The translations under genes and the position numbers were made by a program. The notes beneath the pieces are model-generated. The model was not told the DNA's origin, made no database searches, and saw only the letters and a program-made list of their open reading frames with translations. From Paracoccus aurantiacus (GTDB taxonomy: Bacteria; Pseudomonadota; Alphaproteobacteria; Rhodobacterales; Rhodobacteraceae), in contig NZ_VOPL01000001.1 in assembly GCF_007993065.1 (NCBI RefSeq), forward strand, positions 496,001 to 560,000: DNA of 64,000 bases, in the 5' to 3' direction. Below, piece by piece: positions 35,403-43,224 of the stretch. Positions within the stretch are counted from its first letter, which is position 1. Each line of letters begins with the position of its first letter.

Positions 35403-36116
35403 CTAACTGATGCGGGCGACATAGCGCGACAGGTTCGGATCGAACCAATTGCGCGAAAATTCGGCCCTGCGGTTTTCCTGATCGAAGCTGATGCGTTCGA
35501 CATAGCCGGTCCGTGTGCCGGGTGCGGGCGTGAAATCCGGCGGACCCCAATCCGGGACATCGCCGACCGAAACCGCGTCCTCGACATGCGAAATGGAAAG
35601 ATTCAGGCGCTCGCGGTAATAGAGATAAAGCGATTCCGACAGATCGCGCGGTGCGATTTCATCGGTATAGCTGCCATCGAGCCAGATCTCCTCCAGCACG
35701 CAGGCAATCCCGCTGAGCAGGCGCAGACGCCGGATGCGATGCGCCCCGGTCGAGCGCCCGAATTCGGGCAGATCGTCAGGCTTGGCCATCCGGTCCAGTG
35801 ATAGAAGCCGCGCGGTCGGAAGCCCCGCCCCTTCCAGCAGTTCGATGCGGAAGAAACTGTAAACATTGCGCGCATCGGCCCGCGCCCGCACGTAATTGCC
35901 CGAGCCCTGACGCCGCTCCAGCAGGCCCCGCTCGGTCAGTTCCGCAAGCGCCTTTCGAAGCGTGCCGACCGAAATTTTCAGCCGTGCCGCCAGATCGCGT
36001 TCGGGTGGCAGGCGTTGGCCGTCCCGCAGATGACCGGCCGCGATCTCTCGGGCCAGAAGCTCGGAAATCTGCAGATAGATCGGAAGGGCCGAGGGTGTTT
36101 CCATGACCTGCTGCAT
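35403..36116 (-). CDS. GntR-family (HutC/UTRA) transcriptional regulator
   Basis: A 237-residue regulator with a winged helix (about 10-75: LPIYLQISELLAREIAAGHL, then RLPPERDLAARLKISVGTLR) and a UTRA ligand-binding domain from ~90. UTRA regulators commonly bind sugar phosphates or related small molecules. It is divergent from the monooxygenase operon and first in the Gfo/Idh-exporter operon, the usual position for a local repressor of both. The 87-base gap carries several small palindromes. Confidence 0.9.
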   Translation of the reverse strand: MQQVMETPSALPIYLQISELLAREIAAGHLRDGQRLPPERDLAARLKISVGTLRKALAELTERGLLERRQGSGNYVRARADARNVYSFFRIELLEGAGLPTARLLSLDRMAKPDDLPEFGRSTGAHRIRRLRLLSGIACVLEEIWLDGSYTDEIAPRDLSESLYLYYRERLNLSISHVEDAVSVGDVPDWGPPDFTPAPGTRTGYVERISFDQENRRAEFSRNWFDPNLSRYVARIS

Positions 36117-36120
36117 CGAA

Positions 36121-36174
36121 ATTGATCCACTATTGATTTATACTATCAGCCTTGCTACGCAAGATGAAATTTCA
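36121..36174. promoter_or_regulatory. divergent regulatory region with candidate GntR operators
   Basis: Within the 87-base gap between divergent operons I see TGAT-N7-ATCA (36134-36148) with TTATAC in its centre, CTTGC-TAC-GCAAG (36151-36163) and the palindrome TGAAATTTCA (36165-36174). ATTGAT is directly repeated at 36121 and 36132. Which of these is the operator cannot be told from sequence alone. Confidence 0.4.
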
Positions 36175-36203
36175 CCACCATTTTCCGCGAGAGGCCATAT
36201 CGC

Positions 36204-37361
36204 ATGAGCATTGTTCCGATCACCTCGCCGGGGCTGGACGCCGCAGAGATTTCATGGTTTTCCGCGCTGTGTTCCGATGACTATCGCTATCTCGGCGTGC
36301 CGGACGGATCGCTTCGGTCAAGCTGGCAGCACTGTTCCGACATCGTCAAAACTGCCGAGGCGCAGGGCTTTCGAAATGTCCTGTGCCCGTCTTCGTATCA
36401 GGTCGGGCAAGACACGCTCAGCTTCGTGGCGGGCTGTGCGCCCATCACGGAAAATATCAACCTGCTTGCCGCCGTGCGCTGCGGCGAGATGCAGCCGATC
36501 ATGCTGGCGCGGACCATCGCGACGCTGGACCACATGCTTAAAGGCCGTCTGACGATCAACATCATCAGCAGCGATTTTCCGGGCGAGAAAGCCGACAGCG
36601 CCTTTCGCTATCAGCGCTCGCGCGAGGTGGTCGAGATCTTGAAACAGGCTTGGACGCAGGACCAGATCAACCATCAGGGCGAGGTCTATCAATTCGAAGG
36701 CGTGCCCACGGACCCCGCGAAACCCTATCAGCAGAATGGCGGTCCGCTGATGTATTTCGGCGGCTACAGCCCCGACGCGCTGGAACTATGCGGTCAGCAT
36801 TGCGACGTTTATCTGATGTGGCCCGAAACGAAGGACGAGTTGGCCGGGCGGATGAAAGCGGTCAATGCCGTCGCCGAACGCTATGGCCGGACGCTGGATT
36901 ACGGGCTGCGCGTCCACATGATCGTGCGCGACACTGAAGCCGAGGCGCGGGAATATGCGCGCGAGCTTGTCTCAAAGCTGGACGACGAACAGGGCCGCGC
37001 GATTCGCGAACGCGCGCTGGATGCGGGATCGCTGGGGGTATCTCATCAGGCCAAAAACCGGGAGATCGCCGATCTGGAAGGCTTTATCGAACCGCATCTG
37101 TGGACGGGCGTTGGCCGTGCGCGGTCGGGCTGCGGGGCGGCAATCGTGGGGTCCGCGGATCAGGTGCTGTCGGAAATCGAGGCCTATCAGAAAATGGGCA
37201 TCCGAGCCTTCATCTTCTCTGGCTACCCGCATATCGACGAGGCAGAGCATTTCGGACGTCTGGTGATGCCGCATCTGAAAACCTGCTCGCTGCCGCATGA
37301 ATATGGTCGTGTACCTGATGCGACCCCCGCCACCCCCCTCGGCAACGGAGAGCGCCGCTGA
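36204..37361 (+). CDS. SsuD/SmoC-like FMNH2-dependent alkanesulfonate (possibly sulfoquinovose) monooxygenase
   Basis: A 385-residue bacterial-luciferase-fold (LLM) monooxygenase that aligns with SsuD over its length: LMYFGGYSPDALELCGQHCD, VYLMWPET, GLRVHMIVRDTEAEA, LVSKLDDE, LWTGVGRARSGCGAAIVG and SGYPHIDEAEHFGRLVMPHL. The SsuD sulfonate-site residues Arg226, His228 and Arg297 correspond to Arg236, His238 and Arg307 here, with Trp206 and His343 also in place. Such enzymes split the C-S bond using FMNH2 and O2, releasing sulfite and an aldehyde. It overlaps the aldo-keto reductase start by one base (TGATG) and shares its operon with a flavin reductase, as in sulfo-SMO clusters. The precise substrate is inference. 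Confidence 0.88.
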   Translation: MSIVPITSPGLDAAEISWFSALCSDDYRYLGVPDGSLRSSWQHCSDIVKTAEAQGFRNVLCPSSYQVGQDTLSFVAGCAPITENINLLAAVRCGEMQPIMLARTIATLDHMLKGRLTINIISSDFPGEKADSAFRYQRSREVVEILKQAWTQDQINHQGEVYQFEGVPTDPAKPYQQNGGPLMYFGGYSPDALELCGQHCDVYLMWPETKDELAGRMKAVNAVAERYGRTLDYGLRVHMIVRDTEAEAREYARELVSKLDDEQGRAIRERALDAGSLGVSHQAKNREIADLEGFIEPHLWTGVGRARSGCGAAIVGSADQVLSEIEAYQKMGIRAFIFSGYPHIDEAEHFGRLVMPHLKTCSLPHEYGRVPDATPATPLGNGERR

Positions 37362-38254
37362 TGGAACGCATTGCATTGAACGGCGATCTGGAAATCAGCC
37401 GTATCGTCTATGGCATGTGGCGACTTGCCGATGATGCCGACCGCAGCGAATCCAATACGCGGGCAAAGATCGACGCCTGTCTGGCACAGGGGATCACCAG
37501 CTTCGATCAGGCCGACATCTATGGCGACTATGAAAGCCAGACGGTTCTGGGCGCCGCGCTGAAAGCCGCGCCGGACCTGCGCGACCAGATCGAGATCGTT
37601 ACCAAGGCTGATATTGCGCTGACCTCTGACAAGGCGCCCCATCGCCGGACCAAGCATTACTACACCAGCCGCGCCCATCTGACTGCCTCTGTGGACCAAT
37701 CCCTTGCCGAGATGGGCCTCGACTATCTTGATCTTCTGCTGATCCATCGTCCCGATCCGCTGATGGACGCGCACGAAACCGGCGCGGTGCTGGATGAACT
37801 GGTCACGACCGGCAAAGTCCGTGCGGTCGGCGTGTCAAACTTTCGGCTGTTCGACTGGACCCTGCTTCAATCGTCGATGAAAACGCCGCTCGTGACCAAC
37901 CAGATCGAGCTGAGCGTCGTCAACAGCGAACCCTTCCGCAATGGCGATGTGGCTTTTCTTCAGGAACGCGCCATACCGCCGATGGCCTGGTCGCCACTGG
38001 CAGGAGGCGCGCTTTTCGGCGGCGCGCATCCGAAGCTGCTGGCAAGGCTGCGCGAGATCGGCGGGGATTACGATGCCGACGCAAGCGCCGCAGCGATTGC
38101 CTGGCTGCTGCGGCACCCGGCGCGGGTCATACCTGTCCTGGGCACCAACAATCTGGACCGGATCAGCGCCATGTCGGATGCGATGCGGGTGAAACTGGAC
38201 CGCGAGACGTGGTTCGAACTTTACGAACTTGGCAACGGTTTCGAAATTCCCTGA
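37361..38254 (+). CDS. YdhF/SmoB-like aldo-keto reductase
   Basis: A 297-residue TIM-barrel NADPH-dependent reductase resembling E. coli YdhF over its length (IVYGMWRLADDADRS, LLLIHRPDPLMDA, VGVSNFRLFDWTLLQS, PMAWSPLAGGALFGG). The catalytic tetrad is visible: Asp49 and Tyr54 in FDQADIYGDY, Lys82 in IVTKADIAL and His129 in LLIHRP. In sulfo-SMO pathways a related enzyme (SmoB) reduces 6-dehydroglucose, the product of sulfoquinovose desulfonation, to glucose. Direct coupling to the SsuD-like gene supports a similar task here. Confidence 0.87.
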   Translation: MERIALNGDLEISRIVYGMWRLADDADRSESNTRAKIDACLAQGITSFDQADIYGDYESQTVLGAALKAAPDLRDQIEIVTKADIALTSDKAPHRRTKHYYTSRAHLTASVDQSLAEMGLDYLDLLLIHRPDPLMDAHETGAVLDELVTTGKVRAVGVSNFRLFDWTLLQSSMKTPLVTNQIELSVVNSEPFRNGDVAFLQERAIPPMAWSPLAGGALFGGAHPKLLARLREIGGDYDADASAAAIAWLLRHPARVIPVLGTNNLDRISAMSDAMRVKLDRETWFELYELGNGFEIP

Positions 38255-38263
38255 GGTTCCGCC

Positions 38264-38767
38264 ATGCAACATGTTCAAAGCTTCACACCCTCGCCCGAGA
38301 ATTCGCGCGCCTTTCGCGACGCGCTCGGCATGTTCGGCACGGGGGTTACGGTTGTCACGACGGCCTCGGCGCAGGGGCCGGTCGGCATGACCGCAAACAG
38401 CTTCAGCTCTGTCTCGATGGACCCGCCGCTGGTGCTGTGGTCGCCCGCCAAGGCGTCGCGCCGGTTCGCGCATTTTGCCAATGCCACGCATTTCGCCATT
38501 CATGTTCTGTCGCACGAACAGGATGCGGTCTGCCACGGCTTCGCCAGATCGCATGACATCTTCGACCGTCTGGACTGGACCGAGGGACGGGACGGCACCC
38601 CGCTGATTGAAGGCTGCCTGTCGCGCTTCGAATGCCGCATGTCAGCGCTGCATGATGCCGGCGATCACGCGATTGTCGTGGGTGAAGTTCTGCGGGCCAC
38701 GATGACAGATGGCGCGCCGCTGCTGTTCTATCGGGGTCGCATCGGCGACTTCGCGCAGCGCGCCTGA
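38264..38767 (+). CDS. flavin reductase (DIM6/NTAB family), partner of the monooxygenase
   Basis: A 167-residue split-barrel flavin reductase: FGTGVTVVTTASAQGPVGMT, ANSFSSVSMDPPLVLWSPA and HFAIHVLSHEQDAVCHGFA are family patterns. It supplies reduced FMN to a two-component monooxygenase. It is third in the operon, 9 bases after the aldo-keto reductase stop, with GAGG upstream of its ATG. It belongs to the SmoA-like flavin_reduct family and not to the flavodoxin-like SsuE family. Confidence 0.9.
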   Translation: MQHVQSFTPSPENSRAFRDALGMFGTGVTVVTTASAQGPVGMTANSFSSVSMDPPLVLWSPAKASRRFAHFANATHFAIHVLSHEQDAVCHGFARSHDIFDRLDWTEGRDGTPLIEGCLSRFECRMSALHDAGDHAIVVGEVLRATMTDGAPLLFYRGRIGDFAQRA

Positions 38768-38774
38768 TCGCTGT

Positions 38775-39641
38775 CTAGTCGCGCAGGCGCGCGATCAGCG
38801 ACGAGGTGTCCCAGCGACCGCCGCCCATCAGTTGCACATCCTTGTAGAACTGATCGACAAGCGCGGTGACGGGCAGGCTGACGCCGATATCGTCAGCGGT
38901 GTCCAGGCAGATGCCCAGATCCTTGCGCATCCAGTCAACTGCGAAGCCGTGATCGAACGCGCCTGCTGCCATCGTCTTGTGACGGTTGACCATCTGCCAG
39001 CTTCCGGCCGCACCCTGACTGATGACCTCGACCACCTTTTCGATATCAAGCTCTGATGCTTCGGCGAAGCGAAGCGATTCCGAAAGCGCCTGAACCAGTC
39101 CCGCAATCGCGATCTGATTGCACATCTTCGTCGTCTGCCCTGCCCCGACCGGACCCATCAGGCGGCAGATCTTGGCATAGGCGTCGATGACAGGTTCGGC
39201 GCGGTCGAAATCGTCCTGGCTGCCACCACACATCACCGAAAGCTGGCCGTTCTCGGCCCCCGCCTGCCCGCCTGATACCGGGGCGTCGACATAGCCAATG
39301 CCTTTGTCCGACGCGACTTCGGCAAGCTCGCGCGTTACACGCGCGGATACCGTCGTGTGATCGACAAAAATTGCGGTCCTGTCCATCCCCGCGAAAGCGC
39401 CGTCGTCACCAAGGCAGATGCTGCGCAGATCGTCGTCATTGCCGACACAGGCCATGACGAATTCTGCGCCCTTCGCCGCCTCTCGCGGGGTCGGGGCGCT
39501 GTCGCCGCCGTATTCCGCTGTCCAGTCGCGGGCCTTTCCGGTGCTTCGGTTATAGACTGTCACCTCGTGCCCGGCCTTCGAAAGATGCCCCGCCATCGGG
39601 TATCCCATGACGCCAAGCCCCAGAAATGCGATCTTTGCCAT
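38775..39641 (-). CDS. beta-hydroxyacid dehydrogenase family oxidoreductase
   Basis: A 288-residue enzyme of the 3-hydroxyisobutyrate dehydrogenase/glyoxylate reductase family. The Rossmann start is IAFLGLGVMGYPMAGHLSKA. Substrate-binding YVDAPVSGGQAGAENGQLSV and the catalytic lysine region GAGQTTKMCNQIAIAGLVQA are clear. Candidates include 3-hydroxyisobutyrate, tartronate semialdehyde or related acids. It is convergent with the flavin reductase (7-base gap). Membership of the desulfonation pathway is possible but unsupported beyond position. Confidence 0.88.
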   Translation of the reverse strand: MAKIAFLGLGVMGYPMAGHLSKAGHEVTVYNRSTGKARDWTAEYGGDSAPTPREAAKGAEFVMACVGNDDDLRSICLGDDGAFAGMDRTAIFVDHTTVSARVTRELAEVASDKGIGYVDAPVSGGQAGAENGQLSVMCGGSQDDFDRAEPVIDAYAKICRLMGPVGAGQTTKMCNQIAIAGLVQALSESLRFAEASELDIEKVVEVISQGAAGSWQMVNRHKTMAAGAFDHGFAVDWMRKDLGICLDTADDIGVSLPVTALVDQFYKDVQLMGGGRWDTSSLIARLRD

Positions 39642-39779
39642 ATCATGCTCCTGCTGACGCGGCCCTTGCCGCTTTTCCCGCGTTGAAAGCCCGCTGCGCT
39701 TGGCCTACACAACCGCAAGACAACACCCCCCGGCCCCGCGGTCAAGCGAGGGCGCGCTGCGAAGGACCTTGCCCGAAAC

Positions 39780-42266
39780 ATGCTGACCCTGTTCCGCTGG
39801 TTCCTGCGGCTGACGCTTGGTCTGATCGTCGTTGCACTGCTGGCGACGCTTCTTGTCTGGTATTTCGCTGTGCGCTCGCTTCCCGATTATGCCGCCAGCT
39901 ACCGTGTGTCCGGCATCGGCGCCGCGGTCGAGATCGTGCGGTCTACCGAAGACGTCCCGCATATTTTCGCGCAATCCGACAGCGACGCGTTCTTCGCGCT
40001 GGGTCTTGCGCAGGCGCAGGACAGGCTTTTCCAGATGACGGTCCTGCGCCGCGCCTCGCAGGGCCGGCTGGCAGAGATCTATGGCGAGCGCGCCCTGCCA
40101 TCTGACGACCTGGCGCGGCGCATGGGGATCGCGCGCGCGGCCCGTGCGTCGCTGGAGTCGCAGACGCCCGAGACGCGCGCGGCGCTTCAAAGCTATGCCG
40201 CGGGCGTCAACCAGTGGATCGAGATCGTCAATCAGGGCGCGCTTGGCCGGGGCGCGCCGGAATTCTTTCTGTTTCCGGACGATATAGCCTATTGGCAGCC
40301 GGCCGATTCGCTGGCGATCCTGAAGCTGTTCGCCGCCGCCGCCAGCCGGCAGCTTCCGGCCGAGGTGTTGCGCGCGCAGCTTTCGCTGGCGGCGCCCGAA
40401 CGGGGGCAGGATCTGGTGGCCGGCATCGGCGAAGCTGCGATGCCAGCCTACGCCTCGCTTTTCTCGGCTGCGCGGATTTCGCCGACAGCACCCGATGCAG
40501 CGCCGGGCTGGCCCTGGGATCTGGCCGGCTATCTTGTCCCGTTTTCCGGGCTTGGCGCATCGGTGTTTTCGGCGGACGCGCCCCGCACGGCCGCTGGTCA
40601 GCCGCTTCTTGCCAACGATCCGCAGGCGGCGCTGACGATGCCGTCGCTGTGGTATCTGGCGCGGATGCAGCTGCGTTCGGGCGATGTGATTGGCGCGACA
40701 ATTCCGGGCGTTCCGGCCATCATGTCCGGTCGTTCTGCCCGGCTGGCCTGGGGATTCGCGCCCGCGCAGAATGACGATGCCGATCTTCACATCGAAGAAA
40801 TCCAGCCCGGCGACACGAACCGTTATCGCGGCGTGAATGGCTGGCAGGATTTTGCAGCCCGCCGCGAGATCATCCGCGTCAACGGAGGCGAAGACCGGAC
40901 CATTACCCTGCGGGAAACCGAGAATGGTCCGCTGCTTTCCGGCAGCAGTTTCGGTCTGAATACGGTTACGCCCGTGGGATTTGCCGCCTCGCTGTCCTGG
41001 ACGGGTCTAAGCCAGGACGACCGCACGATGAGCGCGCTGATCGGCATCATGACGGCGCAGGACCGCGCCGGCGCGATCGCGGCGGCAAAGGACTGGGGCA
41101 CGCCGGCAGCGCATCTGACGCTGGCTGATCGCGACGGGATTTCGGAGCGCCTTGTCGGATTGAGCCCGGTCCGCGCTTCCGGCCACCAGACGCTTGGCCG
41201 GATGCCGACGCCGGGCTGGATCGCCGCGAACAGGTGGCAGGGCGTGACCGCGCTCGATATGCGCGATGCGGCACAGGACGGCGTCGATCTGGCCACCGGC
41301 GCGCTTGTAGGCACGAGCGCGACGCTTGGCCATGACGGCGATTCCGGGTTGCGTCGCGAACGGCTTCGGCGCCTGCTCGACGGACGCGAGGTTCACAGCC
41401 GCGACAGCCTGATCGAGACGCAGCTTGACATCGTCAGCCCGGCAGCGCGCGCGTTGCTGCCGCTTGTCGGTGCCGATCTGTGGTTCACCGGAGAGCCTGC
41501 GGCTGAAGGCACGCCAGAGCGTCAGCGACAGGACGCGCTTCGTCTGCTGGCCGAATGGGACGGCGCGATGAACGAGCATCTGCCAGAGCCGCTGATCTAT
41601 GCCTCGTGGATGCGCGCGCTTCAGGACCGGCTGATCCGCGACGATCTGGGCCCGCTTTCCGAGCATATATCAACGCTTCATCCGGGCTTTATCGAACGCG
41701 TCTTCCGCAATCGCGGCGGCGCAGCGGCCTGGTGCGACATCCGCCAGTCGGCGGCGGTGGAATCATGCCCGACAATCGCCCGTCAGTCACTCGATGCAGC
41801 GATTCTTGACCTTACCGCACGATATGGTCCCGATGTGGCAAGCTGGCGTTGGGGCGACGCGCACGAGGCTGTGCAGATGCACCCGGCCCTCGGCCCGATC
41901 CCGCGCCTCGGCTGGATCGCCAATCTGCGGCAATCCCTCTCGGGCGGGGACACGACACTGGCGCGTGCGCCGCTGAACGCTGCGGCAGACAGTTTCCTGC
42001 CGGTTAGCGGATCGGGCTATCGCGGTGTCTATGATCTGGCCGATCCCGACAGTTCTGTGTTCATTATCGCCTCGGGTCAGTCGGGACATCCCTTGTCGCG
42101 TCACTATGACGATCTGGCGGTCAAGTGGCGGCGCGGCGAATATGTGACGATGTCGCTTGACCCGGACCTCGCGCGGGCGGCGGCGACGGGGATCACGCGA
42201 TTGCTGCCCTCGGCACCTGCAACGGTCCCGGCACCGGCGGCCACGGCTGAAACGAACGCGCCCTGA
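39780..42266 (+). CDS. penicillin acylase family Ntn hydrolase with atypical nucleophile motif
   Basis: An 828-residue protein with a membrane anchor or uncleaved signal (TLGLIVVALLATLLVWYF, residues 12-29). The alpha part has SDSDAFFALGLAQAQDRLFQ, typical of the family. The beta part should begin at an N-terminal Ser in a G-S-N motif just before RTAAGQPLLANDPQ. Here the corresponding stretch is GLGASVFSADAP (Ser261 and Ser264), so the canonical GSN is missing. Later motifs (MSGRSARLAWGFAPAQNDDA, GSGYRGVYDLADP) are conserved. Substrates may be amides such as acyl-homoserine lactones; activity is uncertain. Confidence 0.85.
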   Translation: MLTLFRWFLRLTLGLIVVALLATLLVWYFAVRSLPDYAASYRVSGIGAAVEIVRSTEDVPHIFAQSDSDAFFALGLAQAQDRLFQMTVLRRASQGRLAEIYGERALPSDDLARRMGIARAARASLESQTPETRAALQSYAAGVNQWIEIVNQGALGRGAPEFFLFPDDIAYWQPADSLAILKLFAAAASRQLPAEVLRAQLSLAAPERGQDLVAGIGEAAMPAYASLFSAARISPTAPDAAPGWPWDLAGYLVPFSGLGASVFSADAPRTAAGQPLLANDPQAALTMPSLWYLARMQLRSGDVIGATIPGVPAIMSGRSARLAWGFAPAQNDDADLHIEEIQPGDTNRYRGVNGWQDFAARREIIRVNGGEDRTITLRETENGPLLSGSSFGLNTVTPVGFAASLSWTGLSQDDRTMSALIGIMTAQDRAGAIAAAKDWGTPAAHLTLADRDGISERLVGLSPVRASGHQTLGRMPTPGWIAANRWQGVTALDMRDAAQDGVDLATGALVGTSATLGHDGDSGLRRERLRRLLDGREVHSRDSLIETQLDIVSPAARALLPLVGADLWFTGEPAAEGTPERQRQDALRLLAEWDGAMNEHLPEPLIYASWMRALQDRLIRDDLGPLSEHISTLHPGFIERVFRNRGGAAAWCDIRQSAAVESCPTIARQSLDAAILDLTARYGPDVASWRWGDAHEAVQMHPALGPIPRLGWIANLRQSLSGGDTTLARAPLNAAADSFLPVSGSGYRGVYDLADPDSSVFIIASGQSGHPLSRHYDDLAVKWRRGEYVTMSLDPDLARAAATGITRLLPSAPATVPAPAATAETNAP

Positions 42267-42330
42267 TCGGCTTGTCCTTGGCAAGCCCGTCCTGCACGGC
42301 ATATCAAAGAAACAGGGTTTGGACTTACGG

Positions 42331-43224
42331 ATGAGCAGGCAAGCGGATCTCTTGTGTATCGGCGGGATGCTGTGGGACGTGATCGGGCGCTGCCCGCGCG
42401 CGATGGCGGCTGGCGCCGACATGCCGGGCCGGATTGCGCATGTACCGGGCGGTGTAGCGCTGAATGTCGCGCTTGCCGTCGCACGCTGGGGCATGACGCC
42501 GGCGATCCTTTCTGCTGTCGGACGCGATGGCGAAGGCGAGGCGCTGATTGGCACGGTCGCGGCGCAGGGTGTGGCGACGGAATATCTGTATCGAGACGGC
42601 GGGCCGACCGACGTCTATATGGCCGTCGAGGATGTGAACGGCCTGATCGCGGCGATCGCGGACGTGCATTCGCTGGAGGAATCGGGCGATGCGATCCTGC
42701 AGCCGATCCGCGACGGCCGCCTTGCTGCGGCGTCTGCACCTTGGCGCGGCGTTGCTGTGATCGACGGCAACCTGACTACGGCGCAGCTTTCGCGGATCGG
42801 GCAGGAACCGGGCCTGGCAGAGGCCGATCTGCGCATTGTTCCGGCCAGTCCGGGCAAGGCCGAACGCCTCGCACCGCTGATCGGGGCGGCGCATGGCTGC
42901 TTCTATCTGAACCGTTACGAGGCAGAAGTGCTGGCCCACCGCGCTCTTGGCTCTGCCATGGATGCGGCACAGGCGATGCTCGATCTGGGCATGCACCGGG
43001 TCATTGTCACTGATGGCGGCAGGCCGGTTGCGGACGGATTGGCCGGTGAAGGTGTTACAAGCGTGACACCGCCCGTTGTCACCATCGCCCGCGTGACCGG
43101 CGCGGGCGACAGCTTCCTTGCCGCCCATCTTGCCGCAGAGCGCGCCGGTCACGCCCGAGATACCGCGCTGGAGCGCGCCACCCATGCCGCCGCCGCCCAT
43201 GTTTCAGGAAAGGACATGCCATGA
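42331..43224 (+). CDS. psuK: PfkB-family carbohydrate kinase, probable pseudouridine kinase
   Basis: A 297-residue ribokinase-like protein. The N-terminal substrate part has LLCIGGMLWDVIGRC and VPGGVALNVALAVARWGMTP. The C-terminal ATP/anion-hole motif is RVTGAGDSFLAAHLAAE with the catalytic Asp. Its stop overlaps psuG by ATGA, which identifies it as pseudouridine kinase forming pseudouridine 5'-phosphate. The ribosome site before ATG 42331 is weak; an in-frame TTG at 42319 after ACAGGG is an alternative start. Confidence 0.87.
   Translation: MSRQADLLCIGGMLWDVIGRCPRAMAAGADMPGRIAHVPGGVALNVALAVARWGMTPAILSAVGRDGEGEALIGTVAAQGVATEYLYRDGGPTDVYMAVEDVNGLIAAIADVHSLEESGDAILQPIRDGRLAAASAPWRGVAVIDGNLTTAQLSRIGQEPGLAEADLRIVPASPGKAERLAPLIGAAHGCFYLNRYEAEVLAHRALGSAMDAAQAMLDLGMHRVIVTDGGRPVADGLAGEGVTSVTPPVVTIARVTGAGDSFLAAHLAAERAGHARDTALERATHAAAAHVSGKDMP

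Noticed and set aside
38775..39641. Reading the beta-hydroxyacid dehydrogenase as a sulfolactaldehyde reductase of a sulfoglycolysis pathway
   Set aside because: YihU belongs to this family, but so do many unrelated dehydrogenases. The gene is convergent to the desulfonation operon, and no sulfoglycolysis aldolase or kinase is present.
42331..43224. PfkB kinase as a sulfosugar or fructose kinase belonging to the desulfonation cluster
   Set aside because: Its ATGA overlap with psuG identifies it as pseudouridine kinase.
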